From the NCBI RefSeq assembly GCF_028714215.1, contig NZ_JAQTMS010000015.1, positions 28,078-92,077 of the forward strand: 64,000 nt of DNA, read 5' to 3'. Positions 46,375 to 54,377 of the stretch are shown in pieces. This DNA comes from Rhodoferax sp. GTDB lineage: Bacteria; Pseudomonadota; Gammaproteobacteria; Burkholderiales; Burkholderiaceae_C. The notes under the pieces are model-generated. The model was given only the letters and a program-made list of their open reading frames with translations, was not told where the DNA came from and searched no databases. The position numbers and the translations under genes are program-made. The stretch's first letter is position 1. Each line of letters starts with the position of its first letter.

Positions 46375-47170
46375 GGTGGTGTTCTCCCATGTAGATCGCC
46401 TGCACCTGTTCATTGTTCTCGATCTCGGCCGGGGTGCCGTGACACAGCACGCGGCCGTTGTGCATCACGGTCACCCGCTCCACCACCGCCAACGCAATCT
46501 CCAGATCGTGTTCGATAATCACGAAACCGATCTCGCGCGGCAAGTTTTTCAGCAGCGCGGTCAGTTCGCCGCGTTCGTGCGGTGACAAACCGGCGGCCGG
46601 TTCGTCGAACAAGATCAGCTTGGGCCGGCCCGCCAGCGCCATGGCGATCTCAAGTTGGCGCTGCTGACCGTGCGATAGTTCAGCCACCGGTCGCGCGCTT
46701 AAATCAGACAGATGCGACTGTTCCAGAAGAACATCGGTGGCATGGTAAGAGGCATCGCTTGCCGCCAGACGGCGCCATCCGAAGCGCCCCTTCATGACCC
46801 CGCGCACCGCAAGGAACAAGTTGTCGCGCACCGTCAATTCACGAAACAGCAGGGAGGACTGGTAGGTCCGACGCAAGCCGCGGCGAATGCGCTGATGCAC
46901 CGGCATGCGCGTCACATCCTCGCCAAAGAACATGATTCGACCGGCCGTTGGCAGAAAGTCACCGGTGATGGCATTGAACAAGGTGGTCTTGCCGGCACCA
47001 TTGGACCCCAGCACCGCGTAGCGCTGGCCGGCGGCGACGCTGAGGGAGACTCCATCGATCGCCTTCAGCGCTCCGAACGAGCGTCCGATAGCGTGCAGTT
47101 CCAGGGCCGGGGTGACGGCCGAACCATCGGCCTTCAAGCCCTGCCGCTCCACCCCGGCCACTTGACTCAT
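46364..47170 (-). CDS. Liv-type ABC transporter ATPase (LivG-like)
   Basis: This is a 268-residue ATPase with Walker [33 protein letters not shown], a signature [14 protein letters not shown] and Walker [14 protein letters not shown]. The start ATG 47170 overlaps the upstream stop as ATGA; ATG 47176 is an alternative. It is the ATPase partner of the fusion protein encoded next. Confidence 0.92.
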   Translation of the reverse strand: MSQVAGVERQGLKADGSAVTPALELHAIGRSFGALKAIDGVSLSVAAGQRYAVLGSNGAGKTTLFNAITGDFLPTAGRIMFFGEDVTRMPVHQRIRRGLRRTYQSSLLFRELTVRDNLFLAVRGVMKGRFGWRRLAASDASYHATDVLLEQSHLSDLSARPVAELSHGQQRQLEIAMALAGRPKLILFDEPAAGLSPHERGELTALLKNLPREIGFVIIEHDLEIALAVVERVTVMHNGRVLCHGTPAEIENNEQVQAIYMGEHHHVH

Positions 47171-48414
47171 TTGCATTCCGGATTGGTGCGGGTACCGACC
47201 CCCATCTTCTGGAACTCGGCGGCACTCAGGCCCAAGCTCTGCGCCACATGGGGCGTCGTCCGAACCACCTTGTTGTAGAGCGTGCCATCGGCGGCCTTGG
47301 CCACCTCGGTCAGGTAGATGTTGACCACCGCATTGCGATTGCTGTCAAGCTTCACGTCGCCGGTAGGCGTCTTCAGGGTCATGGTCGACAGGGCTTTGCG
47401 CAAGGCCGCGTGGTTGTTGGAGAGGTCACCCTTGACGGCGTCGAGCGCGTCCAGCGCCGCCTTGGTGTTGACGTAGTAGGCGTGCGCAAAAATCGATGGA
47501 CTGGGGAAACCGTCCTTGAAGCTGGCTTTGTAGTCGGCCACGAATTTTTTCCAGGCCGGACTGGGGTCGTTGTCGGCGATCGGACCGGCGCTAGGCGTTC
47601 CAATCAGGCCGTCGCGCCGCTTGCCCTTGAAGCCGAGCACCGACTGGTCGACCGTGACGGCGCTGCCGATGATCGGCTTGTCGCCCCCGGATTGCTCGTA
47701 CTGGCTGAGAAAATTGACGGCGTCGGCACCGCCCAGCGCGACGTAGATCGCATCGATGTTGGTGGGTATCTTGGCAATCACGGACGCATAGTCCTTGGTG
47801 CCCAAGGCCACCCAGTGCTTGTCTTTGACCTTGCCGCCGGCCTTGCAGTATTCAACCATGAAGCCTTGCACCATGGAGTAGGGGAACGCATAGTCTTCGG
47901 CCACCACAACCACATTCTTGTAGCCCTTCTGATAGGCATTGCTGCCCAGACCGACCTGCCACTGGGCACCGTCCGTGGAGAAGCGGAAGAAATTGGGGGC
48001 TGGATTGCTCAGTGTGGTTTCCTGTGCGGCGGACGCGCCGTTCAGGAAGGTGGTTTGCAATTGGGTCTTGGCATAGTCTTTCACCGCAATGCCTTCGGAG
48101 CCCGATAGCGGGCCGACCAGGATCTGCACTTTGTCTTGCTCCACCAGCTTGCGGGTAGCGGCGACGGCCGAATCCGGCGTCGCATTGGATGACGCTTTGA
48201 TCAGCTCGATTTTTTTACCACCGGCCATGTAGTTGTGCTCTTTCAGCGCCAGCTCAACGCCGCGCATGCCGTCCTGACCGAGTACGGTGAAGGGGCCTTC
48301 CAGGGTGGCGAGTGCGCCCATTTTCAGGGTCTCCTGGGCGCCGGCGGCACCCCAGCCGGTGGTCAGCGCAATGGCCACCGTGCTCAAGGTAAGGATACGA
48401 AGGGATTTACTCAT
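47167..48414 (-). CDS. Liv-type ABC transporter substrate-binding protein
   Basis: This is a 415-residue periplasmic binding protein (Peripla_BP_6) with a signal peptide ending near GAAGAQ. Core features: LKMGALATLEGPFTVLGQDGMRGVELAL, ILVGPLSGSEGIAVKDYA, and VVVVAEDYAFPYSMVQGFM. The start ATG 48414 follows GGAGACAACC; the open frame extends upstream into the permease gene. It is the third gene of the operon, after the two permeases, and its specificity is unknown. Confidence 0.92.
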   Translation of the reverse strand: MSKSLRILTLSTVAIALTTGWGAAGAQETLKMGALATLEGPFTVLGQDGMRGVELALKEHNYMAGGKKIELIKASSNATPDSAVAATRKLVEQDKVQILVGPLSGSEGIAVKDYAKTQLQTTFLNGASAAQETTLSNPAPNFFRFSTDGAQWQVGLGSNAYQKGYKNVVVVAEDYAFPYSMVQGFMVEYCKAGGKVKDKHWVALGTKDYASVIAKIPTNIDAIYVALGGADAVNFLSQYEQSGGDKPIIGSAVTVDQSVLGFKGKRRDGLIGTPSAGPIADNDPSPAWKKFVADYKASFKDGFPSPSIFAHAYYVNTKAALDALDAVKGDLSNNHAALRKALSTMTLKTPTGDVKLDSNRNAVVNIYLTEVAKAADGTLYNKVVRTTPHVAQSLGLSAAEFQKMGVGTRTNPECK

Positions 48415-49528
48415 GGTTGTCTCCGGGTAGTTGTTGGACAGGGGGTTGGGGGGAAATGACACGCTTGTCTCCAGCTTGGGGTTGAACAGGGGAACGAGGG
48501 TTGGCCCCGGTATTGCCGGTCCGGAGCCAGGATTGCCGCAGGCGTTGCCACAGGCCCAGCAGACCGTCGGGCGAGAACAGGACGATGGCCAGGAAGACAC
48601 CCCCGATGACCAGATTGAAGCGCTCGCGACTGACCAGATCGATCGCGAAGTTCTGTAGCAGAACAAAGACCAGCGCGCCGATGAAGGCACCCACCGGGCG
48701 GCGCAGGCCGCCCAGCACCGCAACCACCAGCACATTGATCATGGCACCGGTACCCACGGTTCCGGGGGAGATGCGACCCTGGTACCAAACCCACAGCACA
48801 CCCCCCACCGCCGCGATAAAGCCGGCCAGCGCATGCGCCGCCAGCCGGTGCGCCGTGACCTGAAAACCAAGAGCACGCATGCGCCGCGCGTTGTCTCGCG
48901 TGCCCTGCAAGGCGATGCCAAAAGGCGTGCACAGCAGGTAAGTCACCGCGCTCAGGGCAGCGCCCGCCACCAGCAGCGCGAGGTAGTAGAACGGCACCGG
49001 CGAGCGCCAGTCGAGTCCCATCAGGGTTGGCGGCACGACGCGGGAAATGCCCTGGAATCCGTTGAACAACAGGATGTTCTGCTGGGCCAGGTAGTAAAAC
49101 GCGACACCGACGGCCAGCGTGATCATGATGGTGTAGATGCCTTCGGTGCGAACCGCCAGCGCGCCGATGCCCGTTGCCGCCAGCGTTCCCAGGGCCACCG
49201 CTGCCGGGACCGCCAGCCAACAGGGCCAGCCAAGATTCACACTGGCCGCCGTGGGCTCGGCCATGCCGAGGATGGCCATGGCGTAACCGGCAATTCCGGC
49301 CACCGTCATTTGCGACAGACTGACCATGCCACCCTGCCCGGCCAGAAACGACAGCGACAGCGCGATCGTGCCCAGGATCAGTGCCTGTGCGCCAACCTGG
49401 AAGGTAAAGAAGGGTGAGGCAATCCAGGGATAGAGCAGCAAGCCGAGCACCAGCCACAGGGTCCAGCGCTGAAAACTCTTATCGCTTGGCGGTGCGCTCA
49501 GCGTCGCCAAATGGGATGCCGGGTTCAT
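48407..49528 (-). CDS. Liv-type ABC transporter permease (LivM-like)
   Basis: This is a 373-residue permease. LSLSFLAGQGGMVSLSQMTVAGIAGYAM and the loop GIALQGTRDNARRMRALGFQVTAHR are LivM markers. About eight membrane segments are visible. The C-terminal tail (from about residue 330) is proline/glutamine-rich and cytoplasmic. It overlaps the LivH gene by ATGA and the binding-protein gene by 8 bases. Confidence 0.92.
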   Translation of the reverse strand: MNPASHLATLSAPPSDKSFQRWTLWLVLGLLLYPWIASPFFTFQVGAQALILGTIALSLSFLAGQGGMVSLSQMTVAGIAGYAMAILGMAEPTAASVNLGWPCWLAVPAAVALGTLAATGIGALAVRTEGIYTIMITLAVGVAFYYLAQQNILLFNGFQGISRVVPPTLMGLDWRSPVPFYYLALLVAGAALSAVTYLLCTPFGIALQGTRDNARRMRALGFQVTAHRLAAHALAGFIAAVGGVLWVWYQGRISPGTVGTGAMINVLVVAVLGGLRRPVGAFIGALVFVLLQNFAIDLVSRERFNLVIGGVFLAIVLFSPDGLLGLWQRLRQSWLRTGNTGANPRSPVQPQAGDKRVISPQPPVQQLPGDNHE

Positions 49529-50484
49529 GCCGGCTTGCCCATCAAACCGTTGGGACGGAACGCCAGCGCGGCGACCATGATCACAAAAGTAAACACGACG
49601 CCATAGGTGGGCGCGTAGGTCTGCCCGAATGTTTCGGCCAGGCCGATCAACAGCGCCCCCAGCGCGGCACCGGTTATCGAACCCATGCCACCCACCAGCA
49701 CCACCACCAGCGAGGCCAGCAGGTAACGAACATCCTCACCCGGCGCAACCGACAGCGCCGTGCCACCCACCACGCCGGCCAGCCCGGCCAAGCCGGCACC
49801 GATCGCGAAAGTGACGAGGAAAAGGCGCTCCACGTTGACTCCGACCGACGACAGCATGTCCTTGTCATCGACCCCGGCCCGTATCATCATGCCGACGCGG
49901 GTCCGATGCAGCAGCAGCCACAAGCCCAGCCCGATGACACACGACAGCGCCAGTACCACCAGGCGAAACTCGGCGTACTTGTGCACCAATGGCAGGGCCA
50001 CGGTACCGGTCAGCCAATCAGGCGCATCAAACTGGTAGGTGTCGCCACCCCACAGCCACAGGAAAATGTCGGCCATCATGATCGAGAGGCCTATCGTGGC
50101 CAGGGTCTGCCGCAGGTCCTGACCCACCATGCGGTTGAACGCCAGGCCTTGCATCAGCACCCCGGCCAGGGCGGCGGCGACAAAGCCGGCCAGCAGCGCG
50201 ACCAGCCAGGAGCCGCTGGCCAGTCCGGCCGAATAGCCGACATAGCCCCCCAGCAAGAACAACGACCCGTGCGCCAGATTGACCACCCGCATCAGTCCGA
50301 AGACCAGCGTGAAGCCGCTGGCGACCAGAAAGTAGAGCCCCGCCAGTGTCAGCCCGTTGAGCACGGTGAGCGCCAACAAGCGCCTGTTGTCGACCAGCAT
50401 CCAGGCCGCAACCAGTCCCACCACCGGTAACGCGGCCCAAAACACGCTCTGGAATTTACCCTGCGCGAGCGGCGACAATTTCAT
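49525..50484 (-). CDS. Liv-type ABC transporter permease (LivH-like)
   Basis: This is a 319-residue permease of the LivH branch, with NGLTLAGLYFLVASGFTLVFGLMRVVNLAHGS, the coupling loop RTRVGMMIRAGVDDKDM and VVLVGGMGSITGAALGALLIG near the C-terminus. It is the first gene of the operon; the perfect palindrome at 50563-50580 lies about 80 bases upstream, between it and the divergent TetR gene. Confidence 0.92.
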   Translation of the reverse strand: MKLSPLAQGKFQSVFWAALPVVGLVAAWMLVDNRRLLALTVLNGLTLAGLYFLVASGFTLVFGLMRVVNLAHGSLFLLGGYVGYSAGLASGSWLVALLAGFVAAALAGVLMQGLAFNRMVGQDLRQTLATIGLSIMMADIFLWLWGGDTYQFDAPDWLTGTVALPLVHKYAEFRLVVLALSCVIGLGLWLLLHRTRVGMMIRAGVDDKDMLSSVGVNVERLFLVTFAIGAGLAGLAGVVGGTALSVAPGEDVRYLLASLVVVLVGGMGSITGAALGALLIGLAETFGQTYAPTYGVVFTFVIMVAALAFRPNGLMGKPA

Positions 50485-50562
50485 TCAGGAATCTTTCAAA
50501 CATAACTCGCAAACTGAGGTCTCAATTGGATAATTGTTCAATAATTGGCATATAGCCACATT

Positions 50563-50580
50563 ATGAGACAGTTGTCTCAT
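50563..50580. promoter_or_regulatory. Perfect palindromic operator candidate for the TetR-family regulator
   Basis: ATGAGACA-GT-TGTCTCAT is an 8-2-8 perfect inverted repeat in the 144-base divergent region between the LivH-like gene and the TetR gene. A further half-site-like GGTCTCA lies at about 50518-50524. TetR-family dimers usually bind such palindromes near divergent promoters. Confidence 0.65.
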
Positions 50581-50628
50581 TTATAGTTTCGCGTATCGTA
50601 ATTGAAATAACTTGAGGAGTCGACGGGT

Positions 50629-51306
50629 ATGAGCCTAGGAAAAACCCTTACCCCGGTCCCGCAGACGCAACCGCAAATGAACGGCGGCATCAAAGGCGCC
50701 ACGCGTCGCTTGCTGCTGGAGTCCGCCATGGGCCTGATTCGGGACGGTCATGTGCCGTCGTTGCCGGAAGTGGCCAAGCGCGCCGAGGTGTCGCGCGCCA
50801 CGGCCTACCGGTATTTCCCGAGCCGAAGTGCCCTGATCACGGCCGTTATCGACTGGTCGTTGGGCCCGGTCCGCAGCTTCGCTTCCGAGGAAGCCGATGG
50901 TCGAAAACGCGTGACCGAATTGTTCACCTCGACCTTTCCACGCTTTAAGGATTTCGAGCCGCAAATGCGCGCCGCTCTTCAGTTGTCGCTGGAGCACTGG
51001 GCCTTGGAGCGCGCCGGACTTCTGGATGAAGAGCCGTATCGCCGCGGCCATCGCATTGCCATCCTGCGCCACGCCATCGAGCCGCTCAAACCCCAGTTGC
51101 CGGCAAAGGTGCTGGACCGCTTGCACAAAGCGCTGTCAGTGATCTACGGCATCGAACCGTACGTGGTTCTGAAAGATATCTGGGGTGTGGAGGACAAGGA
51201 AGTCGAAACCATTGCGCTCTGGATTGCCGACACGCTGGTGGCAGCCACTTTGCAACAGGCCGCAATGCCCAAAAAGGCAAAACCGCCCCGCTCGGCCAGA
51301 AAATAG
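50629..51306 (+). CDS. TetR-family transcriptional regulator
   Basis: This is a 225-residue protein. The N-terminal helix-turn-helix is VPSLPEVAKRAEVSRATAYRYFPSRSALITAVID. The effector-binding C-terminal domain is not assignable to a ligand. It starts at ATG 50629 after a GAGGAG site and is divergent from the six-gene Liv/Tm-1 operon, which it probably represses. Its last 70 bases belong to the direct repeat found again at 61571. Confidence 0.9.
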   Translation: MSLGKTLTPVPQTQPQMNGGIKGATRRLLLESAMGLIRDGHVPSLPEVAKRAEVSRATAYRYFPSRSALITAVIDWSLGPVRSFASEEADGRKRVTELFTSTFPRFKDFEPQMRAALQLSLEHWALERAGLLDEEPYRRGHRIAILRHAIEPLKPQLPAKVLDRLHKALSVIYGIEPYVVLKDIWGVEDKEVETIALWIADTLVAATLQQAAMPKKAKPPRSARK

Positions 51307-51485
51307 GTACCCCAGCAAAACTCCTGGGCCAACGCGACCTTGCTTCAACGGTGCGAAAAACTGTGCGGATTCTGCGGATCGAGGTAACGCTGCTTGAAGT
51401 ACTGCCGGATGGTTTGCATGGCCGGGCTCATGCTGGCGTCGGCGCGCCAGGCCAGGCCCACGTTCATGCTGGGAACGCTCTTCAG
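51236..51485. repeat. Direct repeat, left copy (TetR 3' end plus LysR 3' relic)
   Basis: About 250 bases closely match 61571-61821, with a one-base length difference and roughly twenty mismatches by eye. It covers the last codons of the TetR gene and, in antisense, the last 47 codons of the LysR gene. The same arrangement occurs in the right copy, where LysR is intact and TetR is the relic. Confidence 0.85.
51345..51485 (-). pseudogene. LysR 3'-end relic
   Basis: On the minus strand this encodes the C-terminus of the LysR protein of 61681-62604 (MNVGLAWRADASMSPAMQTI, then QYFKQRYLDPQNPHSFSH). The match stops abruptly at 51485, and no N-terminal part follows, so it is a truncated duplicate left beside the intact TetR gene. 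Confidence 0.8.
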
Positions 51486-51505
51486 ACGGTGCGCTCAACT
51501 ACGAT

Positions 51506-53368
51506 CTACGCCAGGCGTATCTCCACTTCCATCCCCTCGCCGGATCGCGAACTGGCCCGCAAGCTGCCACCATGCGCCTCCACAATGCGCCGCGTGAAGT
51601 AGTAGCCAAGACCGCTGCCCTTCTTGCCAAGGGACGAGCCAGCGCGGTAGTAGGGTTGGCCCAGCATCGCCAATTCCTCCTCGCGCATGCCCGGCCCCCG
51701 GTCAACGACGCGAATGCGCAACCCCGTTGCGTCCACCGTTGCCGCAATCTCCACCGGGCTATCGGGCGGCGAATAGCGCAGGGCATTGGCCACCAGGTTG
51801 CCCACCGCCATGCCGATCAGGGTGGGATCAAGATGAAACAGGGCATCGGGTGGTACCACCGTCAGTTGGATGCGCTCGCCCACTTCTTCTCGCTGCATCT
51901 GCAGCACGCCTTCCAGCAGGGGGCGGATGGCGCACGGCTCACGCGATAGCGCCATGGCCTGATGGTCAAGCGCCTCCGTGAGCAAAAAGTTATCCACCAG
52001 GCCAGAGAGCGTGGCGACGTTGCCGCGTATCTGCGTGAGGCGTTTGGCTTCGGATATGGCCAAGTCCGGTGTTTTTATTTCGATCATCTGCGCCGAGCGA
52101 TCGATGGCGGCCAGCGGGTTGCGGAATTCGTGCGACAGCATGGCCACGAAGCGGCGCTGCTCCTCGGTCCGTTGCGCGGCGACCAGCACCCCCTGTTCCG
52201 CCGCCGCCTTGTCGTGCTGCATCTGGCGCAGGCGCAGCGCCAGGCCGAAGCTCATCACCAGCACGTGAACCAGCGAGGTGATCTGGTAGAGGTTGGAAGT
52301 CAGCGCATTCTGGGGTACCCAGCCCATCTCCATGGCGATGAGGGTCAGGCCGCCCACCATCGGAATGACGAAGGCAATGAAGTACACCATCAACTCGGCG
52401 CGGCGGCTGCGCCACCAGAAGATGCCCAGCAGAATCGGGTTGATGATTCCGATCGACATGGCGATCAGGTTGATCGACGGCGCGATGACCCGATAGCTTG
52501 CCGTCGCCACAAGAGGCAGCGCCGCGACGTTGACGAGGCCGATGAGCATGTACAAGCGATGGATGCGCGAAAAATTCCGCCTCAGTTCCAGCAGCCGATC
52601 CCACATCAGCGCAACAAACGCCGTCCCGCCCAGGAAGCCGACGCGCATCAACGCATCATTGAGCCAAGTGCTATCGGACGCGAACACCACTGGCAGATAG
52701 CCGTTGTGCCCCAGATGCAACAGTACCAGCGAGGCGACATAGCCGGCATAGGCACCCATGATGGCGTCGCGCAGCCATGCGGCAAGTATCGAATAGAACA
52801 TCGCAACGATCAGCAGGATGCCGAAATAGAGTCCGCGGTAAAGATTGCCCCGGGTTTCGTTGGCAATGAAGGCTTCCGGCTGCCAGACCTCGGCATTGAC
52901 GTTGATCGTGCTGGTTGTCTGCACGCGCATATAAATGCGGGTGCGAGCCGGCACCTCGACGGGCACGGCGAACAGGCGGGTTTGCAGCGGGCGGGCCTCA
53001 TAGGGCCGGTGATCGCCCAGCGCATATCGGAGAAAAGCGCCTTCCGGCTGCTCCACCCACACATCCACCTCGTCCAGGGTGGGGCTGCCAATGGCGAGTA
53101 TCCAGCGCGCCGGCGCCCCGGCGGCGCGGCTCAATTCAAAACGGTACCAATGGGCTGCGGCGTCGTAATTCTGGCTGCGAAATGCCGGCAGCAGGGTGAA
53201 GTCCCGCTGTCGCACCGCCTCGAACGCCAGTGTGTCGGAGGCATCCGCGAAGTGCTCCAGCCGACCTTCCAGCGAAGCGCGAGGCATGTCTGCCGTCAAC
53301 GTCAATGGCGTTGCTCCCAATGGCAATGCCATCAGCAGGGCCACGACAGCCGCGATAAAAAGTTGCAT
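51506..53368 (-). CDS. Sensor histidine kinase with 7TMR-DISM sensor
   Basis: This is a 620-residue kinase. A signal peptide and an extracytoplasmic 7TMR-DISM extracellular domain (about residues 25-165) precede seven membrane helices (about 175-365), then a short coiled coil, a HisKA domain with MLSHEFRNPLAAI (phospho-accepting H), and an HATPase domain with NLVANALRYS, VVDRGPGM and GSGLGYYFTRRIVEAHGG. The start ATG 53368 overlaps the response-regulator stop as TGATG. It is probably the cognate kinase of that regulator. The signal is unknown. Confidence 0.92.
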   Translation of the reverse strand: MQLFIAAVVALLMALPLGATPLTLTADMPRASLEGRLEHFADASDTLAFEAVRQRDFTLLPAFRSQNYDAAAHWYRFELSRAAGAPARWILAIGSPTLDEVDVWVEQPEGAFLRYALGDHRPYEARPLQTRLFAVPVEVPARTRIYMRVQTTSTINVNAEVWQPEAFIANETRGNLYRGLYFGILLIVAMFYSILAAWLRDAIMGAYAGYVASLVLLHLGHNGYLPVVFASDSTWLNDALMRVGFLGGTAFVALMWDRLLELRRNFSRIHRLYMLIGLVNVAALPLVATASYRVIAPSINLIAMSIGIINPILLGIFWWRSRRAELMVYFIAFVIPMVGGLTLIAMEMGWVPQNALTSNLYQITSLVHVLVMSFGLALRLRQMQHDKAAAEQGVLVAAQRTEEQRRFVAMLSHEFRNPLAAIDRSAQMIEIKTPDLAISEAKRLTQIRGNVATLSGLVDNFLLTEALDHQAMALSREPCAIRPLLEGVLQMQREEVGERIQLTVVPPDALFHLDPTLIGMAVGNLVANALRYSPPDSPVEIAATVDATGLRIRVVDRGPGMREEELAMLGQPYYRAGSSLGKKGSGLGYYFTRRIVEAHGGSLRASSRSGEGMEVEIRLA

Positions 53369-54096
53369 CACGCGCACACCTCGCATGCCGCGCCAAAGGT
53401 GTAGCCCTTGCCGTAACTGGGGCGCACCGGCAGCTCGATGCCGCATGCCTGCAGCACCTTGCGCCGCAGCCGGCTTGCGGCGTTGTCCAGATTTCGCAGG
53501 TTGGACAATGTGTCTTGCTTGCCCAACAGGGTCAGCAGTTGGTCGCGTTCGACCGCCTCGCCGGGTTTGTCGAACAGCGTGCTGAGAAAAATCAGTTCGG
53601 CATGCGTCAGGTCTATGGTGGTGCCGTTGGGCGCTTCCAGCTTCCATTGCCGACTGCGGATGCACCACAGGGTCTTCCGGGACGGTGCAGGTGTCACCGC
53701 GCCTGTTGTGTGGGTCATGCCCAGCCGCCGCAGCACGCTGCGGCAAGCCGCCTCAATCACCTCAAGTGAACTGCGCTTGGATAGATAGGCATCCGCCCCC
53801 GCTCCCAGGCCTGCCACCTGGTCGCTGTCTGCGTCCAGCGCCGTCAGCATCACGATGCCCGCCGCATCCTTCTCGCGCACCCGGCGCGCCACTTCCAGAC
53901 CGCTGTCGCCCGGCAGGGACACATCCAATAGCAGCAGATCGAACCGCACCACCGGCCAAGCCTGATAAAACGCCTCGGCACTCCCAAACCCCCGCGCGGC
54001 AAACCCCCGCAATTGCAAAAACTCCACCAGGTCGGCGCAAAGCCCTGGATCGTCTTCCACGACGGCAACGAGATAAGGATGGGGGTGTCGGGTCAT
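53368..54096 (-). CDS. OmpR/PhoB-family response regulator
   Basis: This is a 242-residue regulator. The receiver domain has the acidic pocket VVEDDPG, the phospho-acceptor D in LLLLDVSLPGDSG and conserved K in AYLSKRSS. The winged-helix DNA-binding domain is at the C-terminus (LTHAELIFLSTLFDKPGEAV to VRPSYGKGYTF). It is translated first in a two-gene operon with the kinase. Three tandem 10-bp repeats (54148-54177) lie 52-81 bases upstream and may be its binding site. Confidence 0.92.
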   Translation of the reverse strand: MTRHPHPYLVAVVEDDPGLCADLVEFLQLRGFAARGFGSAEAFYQAWPVVRFDLLLLDVSLPGDSGLEVARRVREKDAAGIVMLTALDADSDQVAGLGAGADAYLSKRSSLEVIEAACRSVLRRLGMTHTTGAVTPAPSRKTLWCIRSRQWKLEAPNGTTIDLTHAELIFLSTLFDKPGEAVERDQLLTLLGKQDTLSNLRNLDNAASRLRRKVLQACGIELPVRPSYGKGYTFGAACEVCA

Positions 54097-54147
54097 GTGT
54101 CTGCCATGCGATCAAATCATTAAAAGTGTAGCGAAATACCTCAGCGC

Positions 54148-54177
54148 TGACAGGATTTGACAGCATTTGACAGCATT
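54148..54177. promoter_or_regulatory. Three tandem 10-bp repeats, candidate response-regulator box
   Basis: TGACAGGATT, TGACAGCATT and TGACAGCATT follow each other without spacing. Regulators of the OmpR family bind tandem direct repeats with about one helical turn per unit. The site lies between the response-regulator gene and the exoprotein gene (start 54378). No other gene lies in this 281-base gap. Confidence 0.6.
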
Positions 54178-54377
54178 GAGTGAGCCAAATTCGGAGTGAT
54201 GATTTCTACAATTTCCACACCTTTTCGGGCTGGACAGTGCGTGGTTTCCCCCGCCCGTTCAAGCCGTCATCGGTTGCTAATCAGAAAGCTTGCATGAATG
54301 CCATGCTGAGGGTTTATCACGCTCTGTTTCCCTGTGGCTTGGGCTGAAGGTCTATCGCGATTTTTTAGGATCCCTGA

